From: GCA-003244245 sp963823755
GTDB lineage: Bacteria > Actinomycetota > Actinomycetes > Mycobacteriales > Pseudonocardiaceae
Direction of reading: 5' to 3'
NCBI GenBank assembly: GCA_963823755.1
Contig: CAWGMP010000017.1
Location: 744,001 to 808,000 of the forward strand
Length of the DNA stretch: 64,000 nucleotides
Shown one piece after another: positions 1-9,005 of the stretch. The first letter of the stretch is position 1. Each line of letters begins with the position of its first letter. Made by a program: the position numbers and the translations under genes. Below the pieces are notes generated by a model, which did no database searches, was not told the origin of the DNA, and saw nothing but the letters and a program-made list of their open reading frames with translations.

Positions 1-600
1 GTTTCCGAGGAGCCGGTCACAGAAGATCGCGATGACACCGGCGTCGCCGCGCAAATCTTGCCGAGGTCCGTACACATTGCCATAGCGAAGGGTGACGACA
101 TCGAGCCGGCGTGTGTTGCGGAACCACGCGGCGTAACGCTCGACGGTGTGCTTGCTCAGGCCGTACGCGGAGACGGGGCCCACCGGGGCGTTCTCCGGCG
201 TGGGCACCGGTGCTCCGTCGCCGTGGATTGCTCCGCCCGTCGACGTGTTGACGACCCGGCGGGCGCCCACCGAACACGCGGCGGCGAAGACGTTGATCGA
301 CCCAAGGACGTTGACCGACGCGTCGGTCGCTGGATCATCCATCGAAGTGCGGACGTCGATCTGAGCCGCGAGATGGAACACCACCTGTGGGCGAAAGCTG
401 CGCATCGTCCGCTCGATACCCGCGCCGTCCCGAATATCCAGCTCGACGAGTTCAGCGCCCTCGGAGATCGCGCTCTTCAGATTTTTCACATTTCCCCGGC
501 TGAGGTTGTCGATGACGAGAACCTCGTCCTCGTTCGCGATCAGTCCATCGACGACATGTGACCCGATGAATCCGGCGCCGCCGGTCACGATTGCTCGCAT
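1..600 (-). CDS. NAD-dependent epimerase/dehydratase, GalE-like (3' end cut by window)
   Basis: Reading the minus strand from the ATG at 600 gives 200 codons with no stop up to the window edge, so the C-terminus is missing. The protein opens with the Rossmann glycine motif TGGAGFIGSH, has an acidic residue at the end of the second strand (VIDNLSRGN), and carries a YGLSK sequence matching the catalytic YxxxK of extended short-chain dehydrogenases. Family knowledge points to a nucleotide-sugar 4-epimerase or 4,6-dehydratase acting in the cytoplasm on UDP- or dTDP-sugars. The substrate cannot be read from this part. The ATG fits the family N-terminus (MRAIVTGGAGFIG), so the start is secure. Confidence 0.85.
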   Translation of the reverse strand, partial: MRAIVTGGAGFIGSHVVDGLIANEDEVLVIDNLSRGNVKNLKSAISEGAELVELDIRDGAGIERTMRSFRPQVVFHLAAQIDVRTSMDDPATDASVNVLGSINVFAAACSVGARRVVNTSTGGAIHGDGAPVPTPENAPVGPVSAYGLSKHTVERYAAWFRNTRRLDVVTLRYGNVYGPRQDLRGDAGVIAIFCDRLLGN

Positions 601-939
601 ACCGAAGCAAGCTATACCATCCTCGAACGGGAACGGTCAGACGGTCAGTTGCGATTACTCTAGAACTTATACGACACCACCACGACCGCAGCGGCGGAAG
701 CAGCCGGCTACTCCCCCGCGGTCACGGCGTGGGGCCTGGTCGACCACCGGACGACGTACCTTTCACGATCAGGCACCAGGCGGTCGTCACGCAACGCCAC
801 CACACGGAACACTTGCATCGTCCAGATGAATGCCGACTTGCCCGTAACACAACACACCGGTCCACAGATAACATCTCACGACGATCCCGACAGTTGGAAC
901 ACACGAAATTCAGGCGTTCTCGAAGGAAATCATAAGTGA
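601..939. other. Intergenic stretch upstream of the epimerase
   Basis: No reading frame here resembles a known protein. The segment is less GC-rich than its surroundings near 640-680 and presumably holds the promoter of the leftward epimerase gene. I could not identify -35/-10 boxes or an operator with confidence. Confidence 0.3.
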
Positions 940-1680
940 TCACACCGGTTGCAGGTATTCAGCATCTCGTTTCCCTGGTGGACGGCATCGCCGGGATCCG
1001 GTCACAGCTGCCGCCGCTCGTGGTGGCGTGACCTCGGCTGACGAATGCGAAACCGCACGGAGATTCCTCGATGGGTACCACCAGAGACTCTCCGTCGATA
1101 ACAGGTACTCGCTGGTCCCGCACGCATTGCCCACTGCGCACCGCTGCGGCCACAACCCGAACGCCCAAGGTGTGCTCAACCAGCTCAGCCAGGGTTTCAC
1201 TGTAAACGGCAAGACCGGCAGGTTCACTGTAACCGAGAAGGACCACAAGGATCCGACGTCCGACAAGATCCGGATCCTGGAGGCCAAACCGAACATCTTG
1301 AGCCGCCGGGTAGCGCCGCTGAATCCTCCGAACACGTTGATGTGAATGCCGCGCTGCAGCAGCGTGGCGGCACACGGCGTAACGCCGGATGTCCAGGGCA
1401 CCGTGTCACGGCATTGCCTGATCGGCGCACCGGGAGAAAAGTGTACCACCTGGAACATCGCTCCGACGCTCTGCACCCCGCACGGCACGCCGTGGTCGCG
1501 CGACGCCTTGCGGATCGCGTCCATTGAGAGGCAACCGGCGTCGTCGATCTTCTGCGGAACCGCCGAGGCGGTCCGACGGATGCCTCAAGAACCACTCGTC
1601 GATTTTTCCTACCGCTTGACGAAGGGTGCCGCGGAGGTGGCAGCGGTGGCGAGTTAATGATGGTACAATTCGCCGTCACG
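940..1680 (-). pseudogene. Degraded gene region, possibly a HemL-like class III aminotransferase remnant
   Basis: On the minus strand the frame starting at 1524 contains a stretch reading HGVPCGVQSVGAMFQVVHFS, followed some 30 codons later by LLQRGIHI. This resembles the C-terminal region of glutamate-1-semialdehyde-type aminotransferases (gVGSMF ... mLerGVyl). The frame then loses similarity, and a second minus frame (959-1375) carries a different protein-like stretch (ILVVLLGYSEPAGLAVYSET). No catalytic lysine region, intact start or full-length frame is present. I read this as a decayed gene or a junction of two remnants. The family assignment rests on a short segment and is tentative. Confidence 0.3.
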
Positions 1681-1994
1681 CAGCCGCTCTGTCAGTGCTT
1701 TACCGCTCCGAAAGGTGCCCGGTGGTCAGACTCCCCCGAAGGCGATGTCTGCGTGTTCGGCGCCTCGCCGCTCGACCGACGAGACATACACATCGTCACG
1801 CTGGTGAATAACGGGTGAATAAAGACCCCTCGTCAGAAACTCTGACGCAGAAGTTCAGGCTGCAGTCGGGTGCTACGACCTCCTCCAAGAAGGGCCTCGC
1901 CTGCGTGTATGCTCATACGCCGCACTGGTAGCGTCGACAGAGTCATGCAGGCATGACAGCCTGATGCCTTGATGGCGATTTTCTGCTTCAAGAA

Positions 1995-2020
1995 CCCCGT
2001 TAGAACGGGGCTGTATTTTT
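1995..2020 (+). terminator. Hairpin with T-run
   Basis: CCCCGTT at 1995-2001 pairs with AACGGGG at 2004-2010, and a T-rich run follows at 2014-2020, which is the form of a rho-independent terminator on the plus strand. No intact plus-strand gene ends just upstream; the interval 1681-1994 shows no recognisable coding sequence. The hairpin may be left from a lost gene or be the end of a small mobile element. Confidence 0.4.
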
Positions 2021-2111
2021 CGATCAACAAAAGAAAAGATTTAAGGGTGGTGGTTGCAACTATTATCGAGAATTTCGATCAGCGGCCGGACCAAAGGAGG
2101 GGAAGCTGGCG

Positions 2112-2930
2112 GTGGCATGGCCGAATGGGGCTTCAGATGTGGGTGGTCCACCTCAGTGGACCACCGCAGGAATTCGTGACTACTGGCTGGGTGGATCATA
2201 CTATACGGCGGCCGATCGCGAGGTCGCGGACCATATCTTGGTGGGGGCGCCATACTTGCCGTACTTGGTACGCGTGTATCGGGCATTGTTGGGTCGGATG
2301 GTGCGCTACCTGGTCGGCGTGGGAGTGGGGCAGTTCCTCGACCTCGGCTCAGGTCTTCCTTCGGCGGGCAATGTGCACAACGTGGCGCACGCTATCGACC
2401 CGGGATGTCATGTAGTTTATGTGGACATCGCTCCGAATATCGTGGTGGAGGGCCGTGCCATGCTGGCGGACAACGCCAGCGCTGTCATGGTGTGCGCCGA
2501 CCTGCGCCAGCCTGAGCAGGTGCTTGATGCCGCCCAGCAAACCGGGCTACTCGACCTGGATGTGCCGGTCGCTGTACTCCTGACTGATGTACTACATCAC
2601 ATTCCTGACGCCGACGATCCCGCCCAGTTCATCCAGACCTATGTGGATGCGGTGGGACCTGGCAGTCATGTGGCTGTCGCACACAACAGCGATGGTGAGT
2701 CTGTTGCCAGCGGCCTGGCGATGTTTCATCGCTTCTACCAGATACCGGTCCCGTCGCTGACCTTCCGCAACCTGACGCAGATCGAGAATTTCTTCAACGG
2801 ACTTGATCTCGTCGAACCCGGTATTGTCCCTGTGCCGCTGTGGCACCCGGAAAAAGACGAGGATGTGGGCCGAGATCCGGAACATTTCCCGGCGTGGTGT
2901 GGACTTGGCTGGAAACCACGACAGTCATGA
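2112..2930 (+). CDS. SAM-dependent methyltransferase, DUF574 family
   Basis: This 272-residue protein shows the DUF574 (actinobacterial S-adenosyl methyltransferase) pattern: an N-terminal region with IRDYWLGG, a glycine-rich SAM loop FLDLGSGLPSAGNVH near residue 75-90, an acidic strand end VYVDI, and LLTDVLHHIPD as the post-Rossmann strand. It would transfer a methyl group from SAM; substrates for the family are mostly unknown. The GTG start at 2112 sits behind a strong AAAGGAGG (2093-2100). The gene lies just upstream of the diterpene cyclase relic and UbiA gene on the same strand, so a role in modifying a terpenoid is possible but unproven. Length is typical for the family, and I see no damage. 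Confidence 0.85.
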   Translation: MAWPNGASDVGGPPQWTTAGIRDYWLGGSYYTAADREVADHILVGAPYLPYLVRVYRALLGRMVRYLVGVGVGQFLDLGSGLPSAGNVHNVAHAIDPGCHVVYVDIAPNIVVEGRAMLADNASAVMVCADLRQPEQVLDAAQQTGLLDLDVPVAVLLTDVLHHIPDADDPAQFIQTYVDAVGPGSHVAVAHNSDGESVASGLAMFHRFYQIPVPSLTFRNLTQIENFFNGLDLVEPGIVPVPLWHPEKDEDVGRDPEHFPAWCGLGWKPRQS

Positions 2931-3020
2931 CACGCAAGTCGTCACACTCTCTACGCCAGGACTGGGTTCTTCGATGACCGCCGTCAGCGCCGGCTCGTCG
3001 CAAACAACTGAAGTTCTCCG

Positions 3021-3620
3021 TTGCCGAGCTCCCACCGACGCCACGGACCAGAACTTCGGCGTCTACCCGCGGTGGGCTGTTCACCGGCGGCGACTGCGGC
3101 CTGGTTGTGGGATCGTGGTGGCTGCCGTGCGGCGGTGGGTTATCTGGAGGCGGTGCAGAGCCGTGGTGGGGGTCCGGTGCCGGGGGTGACGCCTATCACT
3201 GTTTTTGAGCGGACCTGGGTGTTGGCTGCGCTTACTGCGGCGGGCATCGATGTGACGGTGCCTCATGGATTGGTGGGCAGCGTGCACGCTGAGTTTGGTG
3301 AGTGTGGTGTCGGTGCCGGTCCCGGTCTTCCGCCGGATTCTGACGACACGGCTGTTGCCTTGTACGCGTTGGCGCAGGTGGGTAGTCCCCGTTCGCTGGA
3401 TTGTCTGTTGGCTTATCAGGTGGACGCACATTTCAGTTGTTTCCCCGACGAACGGACACCGTCGGTCAGCACCAACGCCCATGTTCTTCAGACGTTTGGT
3501 AGGTATCTGGAGTACGATTTATCTGGACGTTTTCGCTGCCAAGCTGCGATGGGTAGGCTTTCGGGGTGGTTGCGCGACCGTCAGGAGGCTGACGGGAGTT
3601 GGTGGGACATACCCGCGTGA
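3021..3620 (+). pseudogene. Class II (DXDD) diterpene cyclase fragment
   Basis: The frame reads CSPAATAAWL, then VPGVTPITVFERTWVLAAL, then PPDSDDTAVALYAL, ending in QEADGSWWDIPA. The PDSDDTA segment is the DXDD motif whose middle aspartate protonates the substrate in class II diterpene cyclases of the copalyl-diphosphate-synthase type. Such bacterial enzymes are around 500 residues, but only about 180 are recognisable here. The N-terminal gamma-domain part is missing, and the frame stops just after the DGSWWD motif, where the family normally continues for another 150-200 residues. The stop codon overlaps the GTG of the downstream prenyltransferase gene (GTGA). I infer a truncated and probably inactive gene from a former terpenoid cluster; similarity starts near 3078. 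Confidence 0.7.
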
Positions 3621-4522
3621 GCAAATGGCGAGACGTCGTCCGAATCCATCGCCTTGAGCACTCGTTCCCGATCCACTATCTATGCCACGCGGTGTTGGGT
3701 GCCTGTTACGCAGCGAGCAACATTCACGAGCTGTTCGCCGCGCCGGTCTTGATCTCGATCATCGCGAACCTTCTTTCTCTCGTGGGAGGAAATCCGCTCA
3801 ACGCCGCCGTCGACATATCAACCAACGGATACAGCCAAGATAAACGTGACGTCTCCTGTGCGGTACTCCGACTCGGTCGTAACCAAGCTATGAGCTGGGC
3901 CGCCGCAGAAATGACATTCGCACTGGCACTGGCTATCGCGACCTCACTCTGGCTGGACCGCGCGCTCATCGTGGTCGGCGTAGCACTGGCTATCACACTC
4001 TGCCTGCTTTATAATTTCGAACCAGTCCGGCTCAAGCGTCGAGGGCTCGCTAATCCAATCACAATTGGATTGACCACGGGATTGCTGCCAAGTCTCGTTT
4101 CCTACGGTGCTGTGCGGTCCGACCTCACCATATCAGTTTGGTTGATCTTCATCGGACTTGGGACTCTGATCACAGGACGCGCCCTATGGTGGACAGTACC
4201 GGATCAGACTGGCGATGAGGCAACAGGAATGACGACACCGACCGTACGATATGGCGCATTCCAGGCGATCGTCATCGCCTGCGTCATGGCCATAACCGGT
4301 CTTGGCTTGCTCGGCTGGGGTCTGTGGTGGCGCTACGGGCCGTTGTGGGCATTGCTTGGAGTAGCCGCGAGCGGCCCTTTCCTCCTCAGCAAGATCGCAC
4401 TATTGCGCCGTTTATCCGACTACATCTTACTGAATCCTACACAAATACGTCGATACCTCTTTTCGGTCATGATTTCCGACGTAATTCTGGTGTTACTCCC
4501 TCTGGTCGCCCAAAGAAGATAA
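3617..4522 (+). CDS. UbiA-family membrane prenyltransferase
   Basis: An integral membrane protein of about 300 residues with eight or nine hydrophobic segments. Its first aspartate-rich loop is NPLNAAVDISTNGYSQDK, matching the NxxxDxxxxD diphosphate/Mg2+ site of UbiA enzymes, and a second loop reads VPDQTGDEATG, matching DxxxD. These enzymes move a prenyl chain from a prenyl diphosphate onto an aromatic or other acceptor at the membrane. I chose GTG 3617 because it overlaps the TGA of the upstream cyclase frame (GTGA), a coupling typical of actinomycete operons; the in-frame GTG at 3599 would lie inside the upstream gene. The aspartate motifs look intact, unlike the neighbouring cyclase. Confidence 0.85.
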   Translation: MSKWRDVVRIHRLEHSFPIHYLCHAVLGACYAASNIHELFAAPVLISIIANLLSLVGGNPLNAAVDISTNGYSQDKRDVSCAVLRLGRNQAMSWAAAEMTFALALAIATSLWLDRALIVVGVALAITLCLLYNFEPVRLKRRGLANPITIGLTTGLLPSLVSYGAVRSDLTISVWLIFIGLGTLITGRALWWTVPDQTGDEATGMTTPTVRYGAFQAIVIACVMAITGLGLLGWGLWWRYGPLWALLGVAASGPFLLSKIALLRRLSDYILLNPTQIRRYLFSVMISDVILVLLPLVAQRR

Positions 4523-4624
4523 AGATTCACGGTTTTCGACCAGGTCCGCAATACGCCGGGTTTGTGCTCACCGGCAGCCGGTTGGTCATCTTCGCGAGCC
4601 CAGCGCAGGAATTGTCGCCCACTT

Positions 4625-5097
4625 TCAAGGCCATCTTCTCGATCCTGACCCACCGACTACTGCGCCACGGCGGGTGCACTCCTGCCAGAACCTCGTCGAA
4701 AAAATCGTCAACGTCATCGACGCCCTCGTCATCGGTTCCACCCCAGACCCCCCGAGATTTCCTCGACTGGACGCCTTGATTCCAATTGTCTCGAACGTCA
4801 CCGGATTGCCTTCGGTAACATCGATTACCTGAGGTATCAGTACTGTTATCGTGAGCCCTCCGGTATCGCCCCTTAATTTGAGCGTGACGGTGAGTAGGAT
4901 TCCGAGGGGACTTTCTTGTAGTTGAATTCCCTTCCCGGAAAATGTACGATCTCCCTCGATTCCTTGATATTCTAGACTTCCATTGTCTTCTTCTCCGGGT
5001 CGTATCGACCCGGGTGATCGTGTAAGATATTTTATTTGAGTTCTATTCCCGGTGAATATGAACTCATTTGCTCCGAGATCCAGATTACTCCTGACAT
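4625..5097 (-). pseudogene. Frameshifted conserved hypothetical gene
   Basis: An ATG at 5097 on the minus strand has a good ribosome-binding site (AAAGGGAG just upstream), but its frame stops after 21 codons. From about the fourth codon the next frame is open for some 150 codons and reads like a soluble beta-rich protein: LDLGANEFIFTGNRTQI, LEYQGIEGDRTFSGK, LGILLTVTLKLRGDTGGLT, NPVTFETIGIKASSRG. A one-base deletion near 5085-5090 joins start and body. The C-terminal 40 codons (from about 4750 down) have a different composition, and a competing frame there ends at 4523-4550, so the tail may also be shifted. Function unknown. The AT-rich codon use differs from neighbours. Confidence 0.5.
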
Positions 5098-5161
5098 GAT
5101 CTCCCTTTCAGGACGATATACTCCACTCAAGATCAAAATTTAGCGAGATTCCGTCTTCCGT

Positions 5162-5338
5162 GTGGAGGAGCACGCCAGGGCCACCGCTGATACTTACCGC
5201 AGCCACCTCATCGACTATCTGGGACAGCTCGTCGGCCCCGGACCCCGCAGCCGGGGAACCACTATCTTCATGATCTTCCGAGCAGTGATCCTCACGAACT
5301 CAGCGGGCGAGGAGAAGATCGACACCAGGCCCGCAGGG
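5162..5338 (+). other. Possible regulator C-terminal remnant
   Basis: The plus frame begins EEHARATADTYRSHLIDYL, which resembles an amphipathic helix from the C-terminal domain of a TetR-type regulator. It then loses sense before running into the 3' end of the convergent VOC gene. No DNA-binding domain is present upstream. The resemblance is weak and could be chance. Confidence 0.2.
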
Positions 5339-5728
5339 TCAGCTCGGGGCCTCGCTGCCGTAGGGACGAGTGAGGAGTTCCAGGACGTGGCCGTTGGGGT
5401 CGTCGAAGTACACGCCGCGACCACCGTCGCGTGTGTTGATCTCACCTGCCTGCTGGTGGAAGGGGTCGGCCCAATACTTGAGGCCAGCCGCCCGGATCCG
5501 GTTGAAGATCACGTCGAAGTCTGGTTCACCGACCAGGAACGCGTAGTGCTGCGGGTGGATGTCGTCCGAGGTCTCCATGAAATCCAGGCTCACCCCGTTA
5601 GCCAGAGCCACCACCTGGAACGGCCCGAACGAAGTCGGTGCGGGCAGGCCCAACAGATCTGCCAGGAAGGTCGCGGCGGCCACCTTGTCGTGGGCAGCAA
5701 CGATAGTGTGGTTGAGCTCAATAGTCAT
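5339..5728 (-). CDS. VOC (glyoxalase/bleomycin-resistance) family protein
   Basis: A 129-residue single-domain protein with two beta-alpha-beta-beta-beta modules. It starts MTIELNHTIVAAHDK, where the first metal-site histidine of VOC enzymes is expected. The second module includes HYAFLV and YFDDPNGHVLELLT, whose glutamate is the usual metal ligand. VOC proteins include lyases, dioxygenases and drug-binding proteins, and nothing here fixes the substrate. ATG 5728 was chosen because the family starts at this point; the frame can be read further upstream to 5851 but that part has no similarity. It stands alone between decayed genes. Confidence 0.8.
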   Translation of the reverse strand: MTIELNHTIVAAHDKVAAATFLADLLGLPAPTSFGPFQVVALANGVSLDFMETSDDIHPQHYAFLVGEPDFDVIFNRIRAAGLKYWADPFHQQAGEINTRDGGRGVYFDDPNGHVLELLTRPYGSEAPS

Positions 5729-5843
5729 GACGATGTCTTTCTCGCCGTTTCTGTCGACGTACGTCCCATACTGCCTGTCTAGCACCGCAGCGGCACATCG
5801 GCCAGTTTGCCCACGATGACCACACGCCCAGGAACCGCGGACC

Positions 5844-6010
5844 GACCTCACCGACGACGTACTCGACGCCCTCCGCCGGCAGTTGCGGGGGCGGGTGGTC
5901 GTCTTGCCCAGCCCTTCGGGTCCCGGACACCTGCGACGTGTTCATCGCCGTGCACACCGGCCCGCCCGCCGTCATCGCCCAGTGCTCAAGCGCCGTCGAC
6001 GCGGCGGCCG
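5844..6010 (+). pseudogene. N-terminal remnant of a FAD-linked (berberine-bridge type) oxidase
   Basis: One plus frame from 5844 reads DLTDDVLDALRRQLRGRVV. After a shift near 5930 the next frame reads VFIAVHTGPPAVIAQCSSAV. Joined, these match the start of FAD-binding PCMH-type oxidoreductases (reg-rvv ... vfn ... rPavIarc ... dvaaav). The FAD-attaching histidine region and the rest of the roughly 450-residue enzyme are absent, so only a short relic remains. Assignment is from two short motifs in correct order and spacing. Confidence 0.45.
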
Positions 6011-6349
6011 ATGGTGGTAGCGCTCACTTTCCGGCGCCCCGAAGGCGGCCTTCGAATGCCCGAGTTCATGCACGATCACACTTGCGTCGTCATCGGAGAC
6101 ATCTACGCTGGCGACTCGGATGGAGGCGTGAAAATCATGCAACCACTGCCCGATGTTCGGCACCGTTCACGGTCTCCACCGACGGTATGTGGGCGCGTGT
6201 CTGAAAGGGGTTCTCGGCGACATCCAAATCGAGATATCTTGAACGGTTTCATGGTCACGACCCGCGACTGAGGCCTTTTGAAGACCCACCGGACCCTGAT
6301 GATAGCATCCGGCACCAGTACGTTCCCGAAGAGGAAGGCGTGATGCAAC
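6011..6349. other. Non-coding interval upstream of 6350
   Basis: I see no protein-like frame after the oxidase relic ends. The last 60 bases must contain the promoter and leader of the gene at 6350, which has GAGGAAGG as its ribosome-binding site. Confidence 0.3.
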
Positions 6350-6904
6350 ATGGCGCAACGCATGGTTCGCTTCTCGGATTTGACCAATAACATCATCGAA
6401 GACGACGCCGTGGTACGCGTCGTCGTCGAGCAGCACCCGGCCCTGGTGAGCGGTCCCGTGGAAATCGAGGCCGCTGCGCACGAGGCCGAACTCATCCGGA
6501 AGGGGGCGTTGAGCGTCGTCAGTCTCAAACTCTATCAAGGCGATGGGTCAGAACCTGAAGCCGTCACGATGGAGATCGAAGAATTCAACAACCTCGCCGT
6601 CGGCATGGATATGGCAGACATCATCCGGCAAGCAGAGCCTGCGTACCCACCGCGCAAGCAAGCCAGGCAAGCACCGGCATCGGCTGTCGACAAGCTGGAC
6701 TACTCGATTCTTGAGCATGCCGGCAAGCCGCACCGGGGCAAGACGACGGAGGCCGAGAAGGAGACCGTGCGCAATAATCTAGCTGTTATCAACGACCGAC
6801 TGAAGCGCGACGGTATCCGTACCATCGAACTGGACAACACGGAGCACGTGATGCGGTACGGGCTCGAAGAGCTGGCGAAAGAGGCCGGGAAACTTCCGCA
6901 GTAG
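6350..6904 (+). CDS. Conserved hypothetical protein
   Basis: 184 residues, acidic and soluble, no signal peptide or membrane helix. The N-terminal half (MAQRMVRFSDLTNNII ... VEIEAAAHEAELIRKGALSV) looks like a compact alpha/beta domain. A linker rich in Pro, Ala and Lys follows (residues 98-115), and then a C-terminal helical part with HAGKPHRGKTTEAEKETVRN. The domain-linker-domain plan recalls nucleoid or DNA-associated small proteins, but I do not recognise a named family. The ATG at 6350 follows GAGGAAGG by 11 bases. The next gene begins 9 bases after its stop, so the two may be co-transcribed. Confidence 0.7.
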   Translation: MAQRMVRFSDLTNNIIEDDAVVRVVVEQHPALVSGPVEIEAAAHEAELIRKGALSVVSLKLYQGDGSEPEAVTMEIEEFNNLAVGMDMADIIRQAEPAYPPRKQARQAPASAVDKLDYSILEHAGKPHRGKTTEAEKETVRNNLAVINDRLKRDGIRTIELDNTEHVMRYGLEELAKEAGKLPQ

Positions 6905-6913
6905 GGATGCGAC

Positions 6914-7930
6914 GTGCGCTCTCGCTGGATCACCGTGTCCGTCCTCACTGCCGCCGTGATCACGGGGTGCGGCTCGGCACCCCCGGCTGCGTCGCCCCCG
7001 GCACCGCAGCTGCCACCTGCCGCCGAGCCGGCCCCCGCTCCCGTACCAGCCGCGCCACCGGCCGGGCGGACGGTGCCGGTGGGCGCCGCCCCGGAGGGTG
7101 TGGTGGCCGACCCGCAGACCCATATCGTGGCCGTCGGAGTGCGCGACCCGTTCGCGCTGGCCCTGCTGGATGCCACCACCGGCACGGTGCTGCGCAAGGT
7201 CCCGTTGCCCGGCGGTCTGCGGCATCTGCAACTGGCCGCCCCCGGCGGCCCGGTGCTGGTTCCCGACGAAGGTTCTCACCAGCTATTGCGGGTAGCGCTA
7301 CCCGGTGGCGAGGTCACCTCGCAGGTGGCCACCGGTGTAGTCCCGCACGATGCCACGCAGGCCGCCAACGGCACCGTGTTCGTGGCCAACGAACTCGGAC
7401 CCAGCGTGGTCGCGGTGCGCGGCAACCAGGTTGTGCACACCTTCACCGACGTCACCCAGCCAGCCGGGCTGGCGGCCGTCGGTAACCTCGTCGGCCTGCT
7501 CGACGTCCGCAAGAACACCCTCACGGTGTACGACGCCCAACGGCTACAGCGGGTCGCTGAGCTGCCCGCAGGCGCCGGACCCACCCACATCGTCGCCGAC
7601 CGGCGCGGCCACCTCGCGGTCATCGACACCCGCGGCGGGGCCGTGCTGCTCTACCAGCTGCAGCCGACAGTCCAGCAGATCGGGAAGGTGGAGCTCCCCG
7701 GTACGCCCTACGGGGTCGCCTACGATTCCGTCCGGGACCGGCTGTGGGTGACCCTGACCGCGCTCAACGAGGTGATCGGACTCAACCTCAGCGCCGACAG
7801 GCCAGTGCTCGCTACCCCGCTGCCCACGGTTCGCCAACCGAACACGGTCGCGGTGGACAGCAGCACCGGCCGGCTGTTCGTGACCGGCACCGCCGAGGGG
7901 CTGCTGGAGATCATCGACGGAGTGACGTAG
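6914..7930 (+). CDS. Secreted beta-propeller lipoprotein (YncE/YVTN-like)
   Basis: GTG start and a short hydrophobic signal ending AAVITGC, with the lipobox cysteine at residue 19. A Pro/Ala-rich spacer (residues 20-50) should lift the domain off the membrane. The remaining 285 residues carry repeated propeller-blade patterns such as GVVADPQTHIVAVGVRDPF, GTVFVANELGPSVVAV and GVAYDSVRDRLWVTLT, typical of YncE-type seven-bladed propellers. It is expected to sit on the outer face of the membrane as a binding or scaffold protein; no enzymatic motif is visible. It is followed without a gap by the epimerase gene at 7932, suggesting one transcript. Confidence 0.85.
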   Translation: MRSRWITVSVLTAAVITGCGSAPPAASPPAPQLPPAAEPAPAPVPAAPPAGRTVPVGAAPEGVVADPQTHIVAVGVRDPFALALLDATTGTVLRKVPLPGGLRHLQLAAPGGPVLVPDEGSHQLLRVALPGGEVTSQVATGVVPHDATQAANGTVFVANELGPSVVAVRGNQVVHTFTDVTQPAGLAAVGNLVGLLDVRKNTLTVYDAQRLQRVAELPAGAGPTHIVADRRGHLAVIDTRGGAVLLYQLQPTVQQIGKVELPGTPYGVAYDSVRDRLWVTLTALNEVIGLNLSADRPVLATPLPTVRQPNTVAVDSSTGRLFVTGTAEGLLEIIDGVT

Positions 7931-7931
7931 C

Positions 7932-9005
7932 GTGCGCGGTGTGCGAATCCTGATCACCGGCGGTGCGGGTTTCATCGGCTCGCACGTCGCTGACCTGCTC
8001 ACCACCGAGGAACACTCGGTGCTGCTGCTGGATGCATTCCTGCCCCAGGCACACAACTGTGGTTCGCCGCCCCAGTGGGTGGCTGGGCACGAGCTGGTCC
8101 GCGGTGACGTCCGGGACGCCGAGTTGCTGGGCCGCCTGCTGACCGGTGTGGATGCGGTGTGCCACCAGGCAGCGATGGTCGGGCACGGGCTGGATCCCTC
8201 CGATGCCCCGCACTACACCGCCAACAACGACCTCGGGACCGCGGTGCTGCTGGCGGCGATGCACAAAGCGGGGGTGCGCCGGCTGGTGCTGGCCAGCTCA
8301 ATGGTGGTCTACGGCGAGGGCCGCTACGCCTGCCCCTCGCACGGCATCGTCCCAGCTCCACCGCGGCGGGCGCAGGACATCGCCGCCGGGCGCTACGAGG
8401 TGACCTGCCCGCGTTGCGGCGTCGATCTGGAGCCACTGCTGGTGGGCGAGGACGCCCCGCTGGACCCGCGCAGCACCTATGCCGCCACCAAGCTGTCCCA
8501 GGAGCATCTCGCCGCGGCGTGGGCCCGGCAGACCGGTGGGGGGGTGTGGGCGCTGCGGTACCACAACGTCTACGGCTCCCGGATGCCCCGGGACACCCCC
8601 TACGCCGGGGTGGCGTCGATCTTCCGGTCGGCGCTGGCGGGTGGCACGGCACCGCGGGTGATGGAGGACGGGCGGCAGCGCCGGGATTTCGTGCATGTGT
8701 CCGACGTCGCCCGGGCCAACGCGCTCGCCCTGACCGCGCAACCGCCCTTCGGGCGGTGCGAGCCGGTCAACATCTGCTCCGGGCAGCCACACACGGTCGG
8801 CGAGCTGGCCACCGAGCTGGCCCGCGCGATGGGCGGGCCGGCTCCGCAGATCGTCGGTGGCGCACGACCGGGCGACGTGCGGCACGTGACGGCCGACCCT
8901 GCCCTGGCCGCCGAGCTGCTCGGTTACCAGGCGCGGGTGCCCTTCGCCGAGGGCATCACCCGGTTCGCCACCGACCCACTGCGCGAGCCGGTCACCACGT
9001 CGTGA
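7932..9005 (+). CDS. NAD-dependent epimerase/dehydratase with cysteine-rich insertion
   Basis: A 357-residue extended SDR. ILITGGAGFIGSH binds NAD, the active-site region shows ASSMVVYGEG, and YAATK carries the YxxxK pair. Between strand 5 and the catalytic tyrosine there is an insertion with a single cysteine (YACPSHG) and then CPRCG, which could form a small zinc site; such an insert occurs in a subgroup of actinobacterial sugar epimerases. It likely acts on a nucleotide sugar for the envelope or a glycoconjugate, consistent with the lipoprotein before it and the glycosyltransferase-like membrane protein after it. GTG 7932 is close to the previous stop; GTG 7941 is an alternative. The last 14 bases overlap the convergent gene. 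Confidence 0.85.
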   Translation: MRGVRILITGGAGFIGSHVADLLTTEEHSVLLLDAFLPQAHNCGSPPQWVAGHELVRGDVRDAELLGRLLTGVDAVCHQAAMVGHGLDPSDAPHYTANNDLGTAVLLAAMHKAGVRRLVLASSMVVYGEGRYACPSHGIVPAPPRRAQDIAAGRYEVTCPRCGVDLEPLLVGEDAPLDPRSTYAATKLSQEHLAAAWARQTGGGVWALRYHNVYGSRMPRDTPYAGVASIFRSALAGGTAPRVMEDGRQRRDFVHVSDVARANALALTAQPPFGRCEPVNICSGQPHTVGELATELARAMGGPAPQIVGGARPGDVRHVTADPALAAELLGYQARVPFAEGITRFATDPLREPVTTS

